Shown: positions 1 to 11,024, counted from the stretch's first letter. The stretch: DNA of 64,000 nucleotides from Methylobacterium sp. GXS13 (GCF_001455965.1 NZ_LKKO01000021.1:1-64000); one strand, 5' to 3'. Notes: generated from the sequence alone by a model not told the origin. Program-made: numbers and translations.

Positions 1-79
1 GCAGCGTCAGGTAGGGCGCAACCAGCGCCCACTCCTCATCGGAAACATCGGACGGATACAGCTTGCGGGTCGCGCTCAT
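1..79 (-). CDS. IS5-type transposase, N-terminal end only (cut by window edge)
   Basis: The minus strand from an ATG at 79 reads MSATRKLYPSDVSDEEWALV and continues to the window edge. The S/D-DEEW opening is the usual N terminus of IS5-group DDE transposases, which join two element ends during cut-and-paste movement. Only 26 residues are visible, so whether the element is intact cannot be judged. The catalytic residues would lie outside the window. Confidence 0.6.
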   Translation of the reverse strand, partial: MSATRKLYPSDVSDEEWALVAPYLTL

Positions 80-125
80 CCCCGCTCATCTGAGCATCAG
101 CCCGACCCAGGTCCATAACAGCCTC

Positions 126-166
126 TAGAGCCGTTCCCGACCGCGCTGCAATCAGGAACGGCTCTA
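126..166. repeat. 12-bp inverted repeat (hairpin)
   Basis: Bases 126-137 (TAGAGCCGTTCC) are perfectly complementary to 155-166, with a 17-nt loop. It lies between the IS5-type transposase start and the crp-family gene end. No T-tract follows on either strand, so a terminator role is only a guess; it could equally be linked to the IS end. Confidence 0.5.
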
Positions 167-181
167 CGTCCTTGTTTCTAA

Positions 182-222
182 GCGCTCGCCGCCGAAGCGG
201 ATGCCGGTTCGGCGGCGAGCGC
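182..222 (-). terminator. 15-bp perfect hairpin after the Crp/Fnr gene
   Basis: Bases 182-196 (GCGCTCGCCGCCGAA) pair perfectly with 208-222 around an 11-nt loop. The hairpin begins one base beyond the stop codon of the minus-strand regulator. A U-tract is almost absent, so it may act as a weak or factor-assisted terminator or as a 3'-end stabiliser. Confidence 0.55.
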
Positions 223-223
223 G

Positions 224-928
224 CTAGCTCGGCCGGCGCATCAGCCCGCTGCTCATGCGCTGGAGGGCGCCCGGATTGAGGAGGATCACGTAGCGCCCGT
301 GCGTGGTGATCAGCCCGTCGCGGCGCAGCGTGGTGAATGTCCGGCTCACGGTCTCGCTCGAGAGGCCGAGGTAATCCCCGATGTCGGTCCGCGACATCGG
401 CAGCTCGATCGATCGAGCAGCCGAAACCCTGCCCATGAAGTCGATGAGAAAATACGCGAGCTTCTCAGCGGCGCTGGCGCGACCGAGCACGGAGAGATCC
501 TCGGCGCGCGCCGCCATCCGAAGCAGCCACGACCAGAGCGCATTCGCGATCTGCGAGTCCGACGCCGCGAGCGCGTCCAACCGGGAGCGGGAACAGCGTA
601 CGGCCCACGTGTCGCTGACCGCCTCGGCAGACGAAGCATGCAGGTGAGCGCGCTCCATCCCGAAGAACTCCCCGGAGAGATGGAACCCGCGCACGACGCG
701 ATGGCCGTCGCGGCTGACGTTGATCGTGCGGACCATCCCAGCAATCACGCCATAGACGAAATCTCCGCTATCGCCTTCGGCGTATAGGGTCGCGCCCGGA
801 GCGTGATGATCGACCCGCCCCAGCGGGGTGATGTGCGCGAGCGTGAGGTCGCCGGCGGCCCGGTCCAAGGCGGGTGCCCAGGTCTCGTGCGGGACGGGAG
901 CGGGCACGCCGTGACCATACTGCAGCAT
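224..928 (-). CDS. Crp/Fnr family transcriptional regulator
   Basis: A 234-residue regulator with an N-terminal cyclic-nucleotide-binding fold (about residues 25-140) and a C-terminal winged helix-turn-helix. The recognition helix LGLSSETVSRTF keeps the E-x2-S-R pattern of FNR/FixK-type proteins, which contact TTGAT-like half-sites. No N-terminal cysteine cluster is present, so a direct FNR-type Fe-S oxygen sensor is unlikely; it may be FixK-like. The start at 928 was preferred to the upstream ATG at 979 because a GGGGGGAG ribosome binding site sits just before it. It is transcribed away from the peroxiredoxin/chaperone genes and shares a spacer with them that holds a CTGAC-N4-GTCAG palindrome. 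I infer it regulates that island and possibly itself. Confidence 0.88.
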   Translation of the reverse strand: MLQYGHGVPAPVPHETWAPALDRAAGDLTLAHITPLGRVDHHAPGATLYAEGDSGDFVYGVIAGMVRTINVSRDGHRVVRGFHLSGEFFGMERAHLHASSAEAVSDTWAVRCSRSRLDALAASDSQIANALWSWLLRMAARAEDLSVLGRASAAEKLAYFLIDFMGRVSAARSIELPMSRTDIGDYLGLSSETVSRTFTTLRRDGLITTHGRYVILLNPGALQRMSSGLMRRPS

Positions 929-1089
929 GATGCTCCCCCCTCGTGAGCCTCGTAGATCGGGCATTGTCGCATTTCGCACAATGCGGAGGGCTCCTAGGGA
1001 CTATCCCGGACCCGTCCGGGCACCGATGAGTGCCGCCCTGTGCGGCCTGGGACCCGTTTCCGGGCGCAGGCACACGAAACCGCAAGGGA

Positions 1090-1103
1090 CTGACGCCCGT
1101 CAG
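1090..1103. promoter_or_regulatory. Palindrome CTGAC-N4-GTCAG, candidate Crp/Fnr operator
   Basis: CTGACGCCCGTCAG is a perfect 5-4-5 palindrome with the geometry of FNR/FixK boxes (TTGAT-N4-ATCAA). It lies 123 bp before the peroxiredoxin start and about 160 bp before the divergent regulator start. Matching sites occur at 2469-2482 and 9109-9122. Assignment to the neighbouring regulator is inference. Confidence 0.55.
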
Positions 1104-1226
1104 GGCGACGCGGCCCACCTGAAGCAAGATCCCCCTTCGTCTTCGCCCGTCCTGGTAACGCCAGCGATCAACACGCGGAGGTCAGGTGCGGACTGGCCGC
1201 TCTGCAGGCTTTCGAGGAGATTCCGG

Positions 1227-1256
1227 ATGGGACAGCTCTTGATGGGACAGCTCTTG
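1227..1256 (+). repeat. Tandem 15-bp duplication at the peroxiredoxin start
   Basis: ATGGGACAGCTCTTG occurs twice in perfect tandem, so there are two in-frame ATG codons 15 bases apart. Either could initiate; the first has the better-spaced GAGGAG. It looks like a recent slippage event. Confidence 0.9.
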
Positions 1257-1733
1257 GCGCCCGGGGTTTCGGCGCCCGATTTCACGCTGCACGTCACACC
1301 CGACCAGACGTTGTCGCTCGACGACCTGCGCGGACGGTCTATTGTTCTGGCATTCTATCCTGCGGATTGGAGCCCCGTTTGCGGAGATCAGATGGCGCTC
1401 TACAATCAGGTGCTGCCGGAATTCAGGAAGTACGACGCCGCAGTCGTCGGAATTTCCGTCGATAGTGCCTGGTGCCATCAGGCCTTCGCCGAGACACGCC
1501 ACCTTCATTTTCCGCTGCTCGCGGACTTCGAGCCGAAGGGCGCCGTCGCTTCGCAATACGGCGCCTACCGCAATGGCGAAGGTGTCTGCGAGCGGGCGCT
1601 CTTCGTCCTGGATCGGGACGGGATCATCTTCTGGAGCTACCGCTCCCCGATCGCCGTCAACCCCGGCGCGGACGGCATTCTCGATGCGCTGGATCGGCTC
1701 GAGAACCAGGAGACAAGCCATGGCCGAACTTAG
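1227..1733 (+). CDS. Peroxiredoxin (AhpC/TSA family)
   Basis: A 168-residue thioredoxin-fold peroxidase expected to reduce hydrogen peroxide or organic peroxides. The peroxidatic cysteine is Cys52 in PADWSPVCGD, matching the family P-x3-S/T-x2-C signature. Further cysteines occur in DSAWC and GEGVC, so a second-cysteine mechanism is possible but not assigned. There is no signal peptide, so it is cytoplasmic. The ATG at 1227 follows a GAGGAG site; the long in-frame extension upstream is not coding-like. The first 15 bases are duplicated in tandem, giving the odd start MGQLLMGQLL. Its stop overlaps the next gene by 14 nt, so the two are co-transcribed and probably form a redox pair. Confidence 0.88.
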   Translation: MGQLLMGQLLAPGVSAPDFTLHVTPDQTLSLDDLRGRSIVLAFYPADWSPVCGDQMALYNQVLPEFRKYDAAVVGISVDSAWCHQAFAETRHLHFPLLADFEPKGAVASQYGAYRNGEGVCERALFVLDRDGIIFWSYRSPIAVNPGADGILDALDRLENQETSHGRT

Positions 1734-2250
1734 AGTGCCGGTTTCGGCAGCTGACCACATCCGGGGTGGTGCCGACGGGCGGGTCGTGCTCGTCGAATAC
1801 GGCGACTACGAATGTCCATACTGCCGCCTCGCGCATGTTCAGGTCCTGCGGCTCGGCAAGCATTTCGGCGACGACCTCACTTACGTCTTCCGCCATTTCC
1901 CGTTGACCGAGATCCATCCTCAAGCGGGGCCGGCTGCGGAAGCCGCCGAGTTCGCGGGGGCGCACGGCCAGTTCTGGGCCATGCACGACGCGATCTACGC
2001 GCATCAGGATCAGTTGAGCCTGCTGTTCCTCATGGACGCGGCCCGGGCGCTCGGCCTGTCGGAGCGCAGTCTTGAGGCGGCCCTTGCCATGAACACCTAT
2101 GCACCGAAGGTGGCGCAGGATTTTCAGGGCGGCATTCGAAGCGGCGTCAACGGAACTCCGACATTCTTCATCAACGGCCATCGGCATGATGGGCCGTTCG
2201 ACTATCAGCATCTGGCGGATGCCATTCAGTCTGTGCGTTTCAGGCATTAG
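1720..2250 (+). CDS. DsbA-family thiol oxidoreductase, cytosolic
   Basis: A 176-residue DsbA-like protein. The thioredoxin active site is CPYC (Cys32, Cys35) in YGDYECPYC, an alpha-helical insertion follows, and the cis-proline loop is GVNGTPTFF. It starts at a Met directly before the beta1 strand with no signal peptide or membrane anchor, unlike periplasmic DsbA, so it should act in the cytoplasm on disulfides or as a reductant partner. It overlaps the peroxiredoxin by 14 nt, which suggests it could recycle that enzyme; this is inference. Related cytosolic DsbA-fold proteins include FrnE-type stress proteins. Confidence 0.82.
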   Translation: MAELRVPVSAADHIRGGADGRVVLVEYGDYECPYCRLAHVQVLRLGKHFGDDLTYVFRHFPLTEIHPQAGPAAEAAEFAGAHGQFWAMHDAIYAHQDQLSLLFLMDAARALGLSERSLEAALAMNTYAPKVAQDFQGGIRSGVNGTPTFFINGHRHDGPFDYQHLADAIQSVRFRH

Positions 2251-2597
2251 CTCGCGCTCTCGGAGATAGAAGATCCCGCCCAAACACCTTCCCCCGGGTG
2301 ATAGGCTCAACGCGATCGTCGCTCCCTCACACTGCTGATCAGCGCGAGACCTGTGCGCTGTCCTGTCAACATAAGCCCCCGACGCCGGTGCCGGCCGGCG
2401 CCACGACCGGTCATACGCCGAGCCCTACAAATATTATCTCTCGCAAAATTCAATATATCTCAGAAAAACTGATCGGCATCAGATCATCGAGCCAAGCAGG
2501 ATCTAGCATCCGCTCACCGCCGCACGCAGCCCTCGGCAGTAGAAACCGACTCGGTTTCGATCGGTCTGCAACGCGCAGGCACGAAGGAGTATCCCCC
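2251..2597 (+). other. Spacer before dnaK, AT-rich core
   Basis: A 347-bp non-coding stretch with an AT-rich patch near 2427-2468, followed by the palindrome at 2469-2482. I found no CIRCE element (the HrcA inverted repeat) and no convincing RpoH promoter. It probably holds a separate dnaK promoter. Confidence 0.6.
2469..2482. promoter_or_regulatory. Palindrome CTGAT-N4-ATCAG, candidate Crp/Fnr operator
   Basis: CTGATCGGCATCAG is a perfect 5-4-5 palindrome, 115 bp before the dnaK start, at nearly the same distance as the 1090-1103 site from the peroxiredoxin gene. It is only one base per half-site away from the classic FNR box. Confidence 0.55.
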
Positions 2598-4499
<1,902 letters not shown>

Positions 4500-4606
4500 A
4501 GCGCTTTCGACCGACATGGATGCCGGCTCGGACGCGCCAGTTCCGTGCGCCCGAGCCGGATGGGAGGCCTTGCCGCGCCGCGAGCGTCAATCATCGGGGG
4601 TCAGCA

Positions 4607-7195
4607 ATGCAGATCGACACCTACACCGATCACCTCAAGGGCTCGATCCAGGCTGCGCAGAGCTTGGCTCAGCGCAACGGCCACCAGCGACTTACGCCGC
4701 TGCACCTCCTGAAGGCGCTGCTCAATGACGAAGACGGCTTGGCCAAGCAGTTGGTCCAGGCCGCGGGCGGCCGCCCGGATGCGCTCGCGACGGCGCTGGA
4801 CCGCGACCTGGCAAAGCTTCCGAGCGTCGAGGGCGGGGGGGCCGGTCAGATCTTCTTGGCGCCCGAAACCGCGCGCTTGTTCGACCGGGCCGAGGAGCGC
4901 GCGCGCGGGGCCGGGGACAGCTTCGTCACGGTCGAATACCTGTTGCTCGCCTTGGCCGAGGCTCCGGACAGGCCAGGCGAGCTCCTCCGCGAGGCGGGCG
5001 TGACGCCGACGGCACTCGACGGCGCGATCGCCGAGCTCCGCAAAGGGCGTAAAGCCGACAGCGCGTCGGCCGAGGACGGCTACGATGCGCTCAGGAAGTA
5101 CACACGCGATTTCACGGAGGATGCCCGCCAGGGCAAGCTCGATCCGGTCATCGGACGCGACGAGGAGATCCGGCGAACCATCGAGGTTCTCTCACGCCGG
5201 ACCAAGAACAATCCCGTGCTGATCGGCGAGCCGGGCGTCGGCAAGACCGCGATCGTCGAGGGGCTTGCCCAGCGCATGGTCAACGGCGACGTCCCCGACA
5301 CTTTGAAGGATCGGCGTCTCCTGTCCCTCGATCTCGGGGCTCTCCTGGCCGGCGCGAAGTACCGGGGCGAGTTCGAGGAGCGGTTGAAGGCTGTCCTTCA
5401 GGAGGTCACGGCTTCGGCGGACGTAATCCTCTTCATCGATGAGCTGCACACCCTCGTCGGCGCCGGAAAGGCCGAGGGGGCGATGGACGCCTCCAACATG
5501 CTCAAGCCCGCGTTGGCCCGCGGCGAGTTGCACTGCATCGGGGCGACCACCCTGGATGAGTATCGCAAGAATATCGAGAAGGACGCCGCGCTCGCCCGCC
5601 GCTTTCAGCCGGTTTTCGTCGGCGAACCCTCGGTCGCGGAGACGATCTCCATCCTGCGCGGCCTGAAGGAGAAGTACGAGCTCCATCACGGCGTGCGGAT
5701 CACCGACAACGCGATCGTCGCCGCCAGCACGCTGTCCCACCGCTACATCGCGGACCGGTTCCTCCCCGACAAGGCGATCGACTTGGTCGACGAAGCCGCG
5801 AGCCGGCTCCGGATCGCAGCGGAATCCAAGCCCCGGGAGCTCGACGAGATCGACCGCCGGGTGATTCAGTTGAAGATCGAGCGGGAAGCTCTGAAGAAGG
5901 AGACGGATCCGGGCGCTCGGGAGCGCCTGACCAAGGTCGAGGACGAGCTCGGCACGCTGGAGAAGAAGCAGGCCGAGCTGACCGCTCAATGGCAGGCCGA
6001 GAAGGCGAAGCTCGGCGAGATGAAGCAGCTGAAGGAGCGCGCCGAGCAGGCCAGGATCGAGCTCGAGCAGGTGGAACGCCGCGGCGACCTGACCCGCGCA
6101 GGCGAACTCCTCTACGCCGTGATCCCGCAATTGGAGCAGCGCCTCGCGGAGGCCATGCAGGCGGGCCAGGGCCGGCTGATCAAGCAGGAGGTCACGGCCG
6201 ACGATATCGCCGCCGTCGTCTCGCGCTGGACGGGCATTCCCGTCACGCGGATGCTCGAGGGCGAGCGCGACAAACTGATCGCGATGGAGAGCAAGCTCAC
6301 GCAGCGTGTCGTGGGCCAGGAACCGGCGGTCGTCGCCGTGTCCGACGCGGTTCGGCGGGCCCGCGCGGGCTTGCAGGACCCGGGCCGGCCTATCGGATCC
6401 TTCCTGTTTCTCGGGCCGACCGGGGTCGGCAAGACCGAATTGTGCAAGGCACTGGCTGAATTCCTGTTCGACGACGAGCGGGCGATGCTGCGCATCGACA
6501 TATCCGAATTCATGGAGAAGCACGCGGTCTCGCGGCTCGTCGGCGCACCGCCTGGCTATGTCGGTTATGAGGAGGGCGGCGTTCTGACGGAGGCGGTCCG
6601 GCGGCGACCCTATCAGGTGATCCTCTTCGACGAGGTCGAGAAGGCCCACCCGGATGTCTTCAATATCCTGCTGCAGGTGCTCGACGACGGGCGGCTGACG
6701 GACGGGCAGGGCAACACGGTCGATTTCCGCAATACGATCATCGTCTTGACGTCGAACCTCGGCGCCGAGTTCCTGGCCGCCCTGATGGAGGGCCAGCCGG
6801 CCGAGGCGGCCCGCGAGCAGGTCATGGAGGTCGTGCGCAGAGCATTCCGGCCGGAATTTCTCAACCGGCTCGACGAGATCATCCTGTTCAACCGATTGGG
6901 CCGCAGCGACATGCGCCGGATCGTCGACATCCAGCTCGAAGGCCTCGAAGGACGGTTGGCCGAGCGGAAGATCGCCTTGCACATCGAGGACCCGGCCAAG
7001 GACTGGCTCGCCAATGCCGGTTACGATCCGGTCTACGGCGCACGTCCCCTCAAGCGCGTGATCCAGCGCCATCTGCAGAACCCGCTGGCCAAGATGCTGC
7101 TCACGGGTGTGATCAAGGACGGTAGTACGGTCCCGGTTCTAGTCTTGAACGGACAGATCACCGTCAACGGCTCGACCTTGGCTCAAGCAGCCTGA
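4607..7195 (+). CDS. clpB: ATP-dependent disaggregase ClpB
   Basis: An 862-residue Hsp100 protein of typical ClpB length. In order: Clp N domain (about 1-145), AAA1 with Walker [10 protein letters not shown], a long coiled-coil middle domain ([14 protein letters not shown] through EQARIELEQ) diagnostic of ClpB, and AAA2 with Walker [10 protein letters not shown] and the pore motif GYVGYEEGG. It threads aggregated proteins through its ring and hands them to DnaK. The ATG at 4607 starts the conserved [12 protein letters not shown]; the in-frame extension to 4520 is not family-like. It lies 107 bp after dnaK and 28 bp before grpE, so it is probably in the same operon. Confidence 0.96.
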   Translation: MQIDTYTDHLKGSIQAAQSLAQRNGHQRLTPLHLLKALLNDEDGLAKQLVQAAGGRPDALATALDRDLAKLPSVEGGGAGQIFLAPETARLFDRAEERARGAGDSFVTVEYLLLALAEAPDRPGELLREAGVTPTALDGAIAELRKGRKADSASAEDGYDALRKYTRDFTEDARQGKLDPVIGRDEEIRRTIEVLSRRTKNNPVLIGEPGVGKTAIVEGLAQRMVNGDVPDTLKDRRLLSLDLGALLAGAKYRGEFEERLKAVLQEVTASADVILFIDELHTLVGAGKAEGAMDASNMLKPALARGELHCIGATTLDEYRKNIEKDAALARRFQPVFVGEPSVAETISILRGLKEKYELHHGVRITDNAIVAASTLSHRYIADRFLPDKAIDLVDEAASRLRIAAESKPRELDEIDRRVIQLKIEREALKKETDPGARERLTKVEDELGTLEKKQAELTAQWQAEKAKLGEMKQLKERAEQARIELEQVERRGDLTRAGELLYAVIPQLEQRLAEAMQAGQGRLIKQEVTADDIAAVVSRWTGIPVTRMLEGERDKLIAMESKLTQRVVGQEPAVVAVSDAVRRARAGLQDPGRPIGSFLFLGPTGVGKTELCKALAEFLFDDERAMLRIDISEFMEKHAVSRLVGAPPGYVGYEEGGVLTEAVRRRPYQVILFDEVEKAHPDVFNILLQVLDDGRLTDGQGNTVDFRNTIIVLTSNLGAEFLAALMEGQPAEAAREQVMEVVRRAFRPEFLNRLDEIILFNRLGRSDMRRIVDIQLEGLEGRLAERKIALHIEDPAKDWLANAGYDPVYGARPLKRVIQRHLQNPLAKMLLTGVIKDGSTVPVLVLNGQITVNGSTLAQAA

Positions 7196-7223
7196 CATCA
7201 TCCACATTGGAAGGAGGCATGGG

Positions 7224-7829
7224 ATGGCCGAGCAACCGTTGGATCACGCGGATTCTCCGACCGCATCCGCCAAGCAGCCCTCACCCCCGGATGCCCCCGT
7301 GGCGAGCGCGGCACCCGAGTCGGGCGCGGGCGAGACCGCAGCGCTGCAGGCCGAGAACGCCGCGCTTCAGGACCGCGCATTGCGGGCCTTGGCTGAAGCC
7401 GAGAATACGCGGCGTCGAGCCAAGCGCGATCTGGAGGACGAGCGGCAATTCGCGGTGACCAGCCTCGCCCGCGAGCTTCTGCCGGTTCTGGACAATCTGC
7501 GCCGGGCCATCGTCGCATCGGAGCAGCCCTCGTCCCAGGGCGCGTCGCTCATCGATGGGGTGCGGGCCACGGAGCGGCTGCTCATGGGAGTCCTGCAGCG
7601 CGTCGGCGTACAGCGGGTCGATGCCCTTGGCGCCCCGTTCGACCCATCGCGGCATGAGGCCATGATGGAGGTCGACGACCCATCGATTGCGCCTGGGGCC
7701 GTCGCTGACGTCATGGAGGAGGGCTACGTCCTTCACGACCGGCTGCTGCGACCGGCCCGCGTGATCGTGACCCGCCGCGGAGCGTCCTGGGGCGATCACC
7801 GTGAGAACGCGACGTCGAAGCAGCATTAA
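7224..7829 (+). CDS. grpE: Nucleotide exchange factor GrpE
   Basis: A 201-residue GrpE: an acidic, disordered N terminus, a coiled coil (LQAENAALQDRALRALAEAEN), the core RAKRDLEDERQFAVTSLARE, and a C-terminal beta domain around HEAMMEVDDPSIAPGAV. It releases ADP from DnaK. GGAAGGAGG lies before two overlapping ATG codons (7219 and 7224); only 7224 is in frame. Placing grpE between clpB and the J-protein supports a self-contained DnaK machine in this locus. Confidence 0.93.
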   Translation: MAEQPLDHADSPTASAKQPSPPDAPVASAAPESGAGETAALQAENAALQDRALRALAEAENTRRRAKRDLEDERQFAVTSLARELLPVLDNLRRAIVASEQPSSQGASLIDGVRATERLLMGVLQRVGVQRVDALGAPFDPSRHEAMMEVDDPSIAPGAVADVMEEGYVLHDRLLRPARVIVTRRGASWGDHRENATSKQH

Positions 7830-7888
7830 TTAGGCGCCTTCCCCAACGGGTTGCGCGCTTCGCCGCAAGACGGCGCAGGGAGGAAGCC

Positions 7889-8764
7889 TTGAGCGACGAT
7901 CCCTATGCGATTCTCGGCGTGAAGACCGATGCCTCTCCGGAGGCGATCCGGAAAACCTACCGCAAGCTCGCGCGCAAGCTCCATCCCGACCTGAACCCCG
8001 GCAATACGGAGGCGGAAGAGCAGTTCAAGAACGTGTCGCGCGCCTACGATCTGCTGAACGATCCGGATAAGCGCGCGCGCTTCGATCGCGGCGAGATCGA
8101 CATCTCGGGCGTCGAGCGGCCCCGACAGCGCTACTATCGCGACTTTGCCGAGGCATCGGCCGACCAAGCCTATACGAGCGATGCGGGCTTTGCGGATTTC
8201 GATGCCGACGACATCCTCTCCGAGATCTTCGGACGCCGGGGTCGGTCGACGCTCAAGCGTCGTGGCGCCGATGTGCGCTATCAGCTGAGCCTCGATTTTC
8301 TCGATGCGGTCAACGGCGCCACCCGCCTGGTGACCCTGCCGGACGGCTCGACGCTCGACGTCCGCATCCCGCCGGGCATACGTGATGGACAGACGCTCCG
8401 CCTGCGCGGCAAGGGGGAACCGGGTCAGGGTGGCGCGCCGCCTGGCGATGCTTTGATCGAGATCGGCGTCCTTCCGCACCCGGTCTTCCGACGCGAGGGC
8501 GACGACATCCATTTCGAACAGGGCGTTCCGCTGCGCGAGGCGGTGCTCGGTGGCCGGATCGAGGTGTCGGCCCCTGCGGGGCCGGTGACTGTGACGGTTC
8601 CGAAGTGGAGCGATTCCGGAAAAGTGCTGCGCCTCAAGGGCAAGGGCGTTCCGCGGACGGACGGCACAGCCGGCGACGCCTACGTCAAGCTGCTGATCAA
8701 GCTGCCGGACAGGCCCGATCCCGAGCTCGAACGACTGGTCGCCGAGTGGCCTCGGGGTTTGTGA
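7889..8764 (+). CDS. cbpA: CbpA-type DnaJ co-chaperone (no zinc finger)
   Basis: A 291-residue class II J-protein. The N-terminal J domain has the DnaK-stimulating HPD triad at residues 32-34 (KLHPDLNPGN). After a linker come two C-terminal peptide-binding beta domains (RYQLSLDFLDAVNG; FRREGDDIHFEQGVPLREAV). The four CxxCxGxG repeats of true DnaJ are absent. Initiation is at TTG (7889), preceded by CAGGGAGGAAG. It activates the DnaK ATPase and delivers clients. The next gene is its modulator CbpM, 13 bp downstream, which fixes the assignment as CbpA rather than DnaJ. Confidence 0.93.
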   Translation: MSDDPYAILGVKTDASPEAIRKTYRKLARKLHPDLNPGNTEAEEQFKNVSRAYDLLNDPDKRARFDRGEIDISGVERPRQRYYRDFAEASADQAYTSDAGFADFDADDILSEIFGRRGRSTLKRRGADVRYQLSLDFLDAVNGATRLVTLPDGSTLDVRIPPGIRDGQTLRLRGKGEPGQGGAPPGDALIEIGVLPHPVFRREGDDIHFEQGVPLREAVLGGRIEVSAPAGPVTVTVPKWSDSGKVLRLKGKGVPRTDGTAGDAYVKLLIKLPDRPDPELERLVAEWPRGL

Positions 8765-8777
8765 AGAGGGGGATGGT

Positions 8778-9101
8778 ATGGACGAGCGCGAATTTCTAGC
8801 CCGGGCGGATCTTCGCCCCGATCGACTTCAGATCTGGCTCCAGACCGGCTCGCTCGTCCCGTCGTTCCGCGAGGGCGTCGGGCATTACTGCGAGATCGAT
8901 TTAGCCAGGGCCCAACTGATCCGAGATCTGCAGCATGATCTTGGGATCAACGACGAGGGTATCGCGGTCGTGCTCGATCTCGTCGATCAGGTCAGCGGCT
9001 TGCGGCACGTGCTGCAGGCGGTTCTGCGAGCCCTGCGGGCACAGCCCGACGCCATCCGCCGGCAGATTGCCGATGAATGCGCGGCGGATGGTCGAACGTG
9101 A
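8778..9101 (+). CDS. cbpM: Chaperone modulator CbpM
   Basis: A 107-residue protein with a MerR-like winged-helix N terminus (about residues 4-70) and a C-terminal helix rich in Leu and Arg (LRHVLQAVLRALRAQPD), as in CbpM. The family binds the J domain of CbpA and blocks its action on DnaK. It follows cbpA by 13 bp after a GAGGGGG site. It closes the stress island; a CTGAC-N4-GTCAG palindrome begins eight bases after its stop. Confidence 0.82.
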   Translation: MDEREFLARADLRPDRLQIWLQTGSLVPSFREGVGHYCEIDLARAQLIRDLQHDLGINDEGIAVVLDLVDQVSGLRHVLQAVLRALRAQPDAIRRQIADECAADGRT

Positions 9102-9108
9102 CGTCAAA

Positions 9109-9122
9109 CTGACCGGCGTCAG
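9109..9122. promoter_or_regulatory. Palindrome CTGAC-N4-GTCAG, third candidate operator
   Basis: CTGACCGGCGTCAG matches the site at 1090-1103 in both half-sites, and the following GGC is also shared. It sits in the 306-bp spacer (9102-9407) before the ABM/formaldehyde dehydrogenase genes, about 285 bp from the first start. The rest of the spacer shows no gene. Confidence 0.45.
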
Positions 9123-9407
9123 GGCTGCAATGTGCGTGCCCCCCTAATCTAACGCTCTTCCGCCGCTCCGACCGAGGGTACGCGCTGGGACGAATTCTGC
9201 AAGACTGGCGGAGGCATTGGACCCGCACCCATCGTCCGATGCAGCAATCTTGAAGCATTCGCCAGATTAGATCCGGTTTTCGATCTTCATCCATGGCGCC
9301 ATAGTAATCATATTCGGCATTCTGGCGGCCCCGGGATCAGTTCCAACGTGGTCCGAGAACGGCGTTCACGCCTGCTTCCCCCCGGCCCACCCGGAAGGAA
9401 TACGCAC

Positions 9408-9707
9408 ATGGTCAAGTTTGCACTGTTCGTCATCCTCGACGCCAAGCCCGGGAAGGAAGCGGAGGTCGAGGCGTTTCTGCGAAACGGCCAGCCCATCGTT
9501 CAAAACGAACCGGGAACCATCGCGTGGTTCGGCGTCCGCTTCGGCCCCTCGACGTTCGGAATCTTCGACGCGTTTCCCGATGAAGCGGGACGGCAAGCGC
9601 ACCTCTCCGGCCTGCTGGCGGCGGCCTTGAGAGAGCGAACACCCGAGCTCTTCGCCGCGCCACCCCGGATCGAAATGCTCGACGTACTTGCGACGAAGCT
9701 GCTCTGA
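9408..9707 (+). CDS. Antibiotic biosynthesis monooxygenase (ABM) domain protein
   Basis: A 99-residue single-domain protein of the dimeric alpha-beta barrel (ABM) superfamily. The pattern FALFVILDAKPGKEAEVEAF, then EPGTIAWFGVRFG and FGIFDAFPDEAGRQAHL, is typical. Members include quinol monooxygenases and many of unknown role; no cofactor site can be read. GGAAGGAA lies ten bases before the ATG. It is 67 bp upstream of the formaldehyde dehydrogenase and probably co-transcribed. Its substrate is unknown; a quinone or aldehyde stress role would fit the neighbours. Confidence 0.72.
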   Translation: MVKFALFVILDAKPGKEAEVEAFLRNGQPIVQNEPGTIAWFGVRFGPSTFGIFDAFPDEAGRQAHLSGLLAAALRERTPELFAAPPRIEMLDVLATKLL

Positions 9708-9774
9708 GACACCGCGCCAAGGGGATCACCGGATCCAACCGGTTCTATCCAGACCAGAAGGAAGGAAGACCGTC

Positions 9775-10974
9775 ATGGCCTCAGGCAATCGCGTCATTAC
9801 CTACATGGGCCCGAGAAAAGTCGAGATTCAGAACTTCGACTATCCGAAGCTCGTCGATCCCAAGGGCAACAAGACGCCGCACGGGGCGATCCTCAAGATT
9901 GTCACCACCAACATCTGCGGCAGCGACCAACATATCTACCGCGGCCGGTTCCCCGCTCCCGCGGGCATGGTGCTCGGCCACGAGATGACGGGCGAAGTGA
10001 TCGAGACCGGGCCCGACGTGCATTTCATCAAGAAAGGCGACCTCTGCTCGGTCCCGTTCAACGTTTCGTGCGGGCGGTGCCGCAATTGCAAGGAGCGCCA
10101 CACCGACACCTGCATGAACGTCAACGATGCGGTCGATTGCGGCGCCTACGGCTTCAATCTCGGCGGCTGGCAGGGCGGACAGTCGGACTATCTCATGGTG
10201 CCGTACGCCGACTGGAACCTGCTTCGCTTTCCCGACAAGGATCAGGCGCTGTCCAAGATCAAGGACCTGACCCTGCTCTCGGATATTCTGCCGACCGGCT
10301 TTCACGGCTGCATCCAGGCCGGCGTCAAATACGGTTCGACGGTCTATATCGCGGGCGCAGGCCCCGTCGGCCGGTGCGCCGCCGCCTCCGCCCATCTCCT
10401 CGGCGCCTCCTGCATCATCGTGGGCGATACCAACAGCAAGCGCCTCGCGCTGGTAAAGAACGCCGGGTACGAGACCGTGGATCTGTCCTCCGAGACACCG
10501 CTCGCCGACCAGATCGAGGCGATCCTCGGCGAACGGGAGGTGGATTGCGGCGTCGATGCCGTCGGCTTCGAGGCGCACGGGAACGGACCGGGCGCCGGAG
10601 AGGATCCGGCCGCCGTCCTCAACGCGATGATCACGGTCGTTCGGGCCAACGGCGCCGTCGGCGCGCCCGGTATCTACACGGCGGGCGATCCCGAGGCCGT
10701 CGACGCGGAGGCCAAAGCCGGGACGTATCGTATCGATTTCGGCAAGGCCTGGATCAAGTCGCCCCACATCTCGGCGGGTCAGGCGCCGATCATGCACTAC
10801 AACCGCGATCTGATGATGGCGATCCTCTGGGATCGCATGCCGTATCTCGGAAAGGTCGTGAACGTCGAGGTCATCCCGCTCGAACGGGCGCCCGAAGCGT
10901 ACCGGATGTTCGACCAGGGCTCGCCCAAGAAGTTCGTCATCGATCCGCACAACACGACGAAACTGTCGGCCTGA
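9775..10974 (+). CDS. fdhA: Glutathione-independent formaldehyde dehydrogenase
   Basis: A 399-residue zinc-dependent medium-chain dehydrogenase, the same length as the Pseudomonas putida enzyme that oxidises formaldehyde to formate with tightly bound NAD+. Catalytic zinc ligands are visible in TTNICGSDQH and LGHEMTGEV; the structural zinc lobe is CGRCRNCKERHTDTC. The Rossmann loop is AGAGPVGRCAA, and the long DAVGFEAHGNG insertion separates this class from ordinary alcohol dehydrogenases. The ATG at 9775 follows GGAAGGAAG. Formaldehyde would come from C1 compounds or from N-demethylation, such as the sarcosine-oxidase-type enzyme at 34 kb. Some relatives are aldehyde dismutases, so the exact reaction is not certain. 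Confidence 0.9.
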   Translation: MASGNRVITYMGPRKVEIQNFDYPKLVDPKGNKTPHGAILKIVTTNICGSDQHIYRGRFPAPAGMVLGHEMTGEVIETGPDVHFIKKGDLCSVPFNVSCGRCRNCKERHTDTCMNVNDAVDCGAYGFNLGGWQGGQSDYLMVPYADWNLLRFPDKDQALSKIKDLTLLSDILPTGFHGCIQAGVKYGSTVYIAGAGPVGRCAAASAHLLGASCIIVGDTNSKRLALVKNAGYETVDLSSETPLADQIEAILGEREVDCGVDAVGFEAHGNGPGAGEDPAAVLNAMITVVRANGAVGAPGIYTAGDPEAVDAEAKAGTYRIDFGKAWIKSPHISAGQAPIMHYNRDLMMAILWDRMPYLGKVVNVEVIPLERAPEAYRMFDQGSPKKFVIDPHNTTKLSA

Positions 10975-11024
10975 GTTGCCGGCGGATAACGAGGCGCCTC
11001 CTCCAGGCGCTTCCATCCGCTCGA

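Noticed and set aside
2298..2597. N-terminal extension of DnaK by 100 residues
   Set aside because: The family start [14 protein letters not shown] lies at 2598 with GAAGGAGT before it; the extension has no homologous pattern.
2251..2597. CIRCE element or clear RpoH promoter before dnaK
   Set aside because: Searched by eye for TTAGCACTC-N9-GAGTGCTAA and for CTTG...CCCAT-type promoters; neither is convincing.
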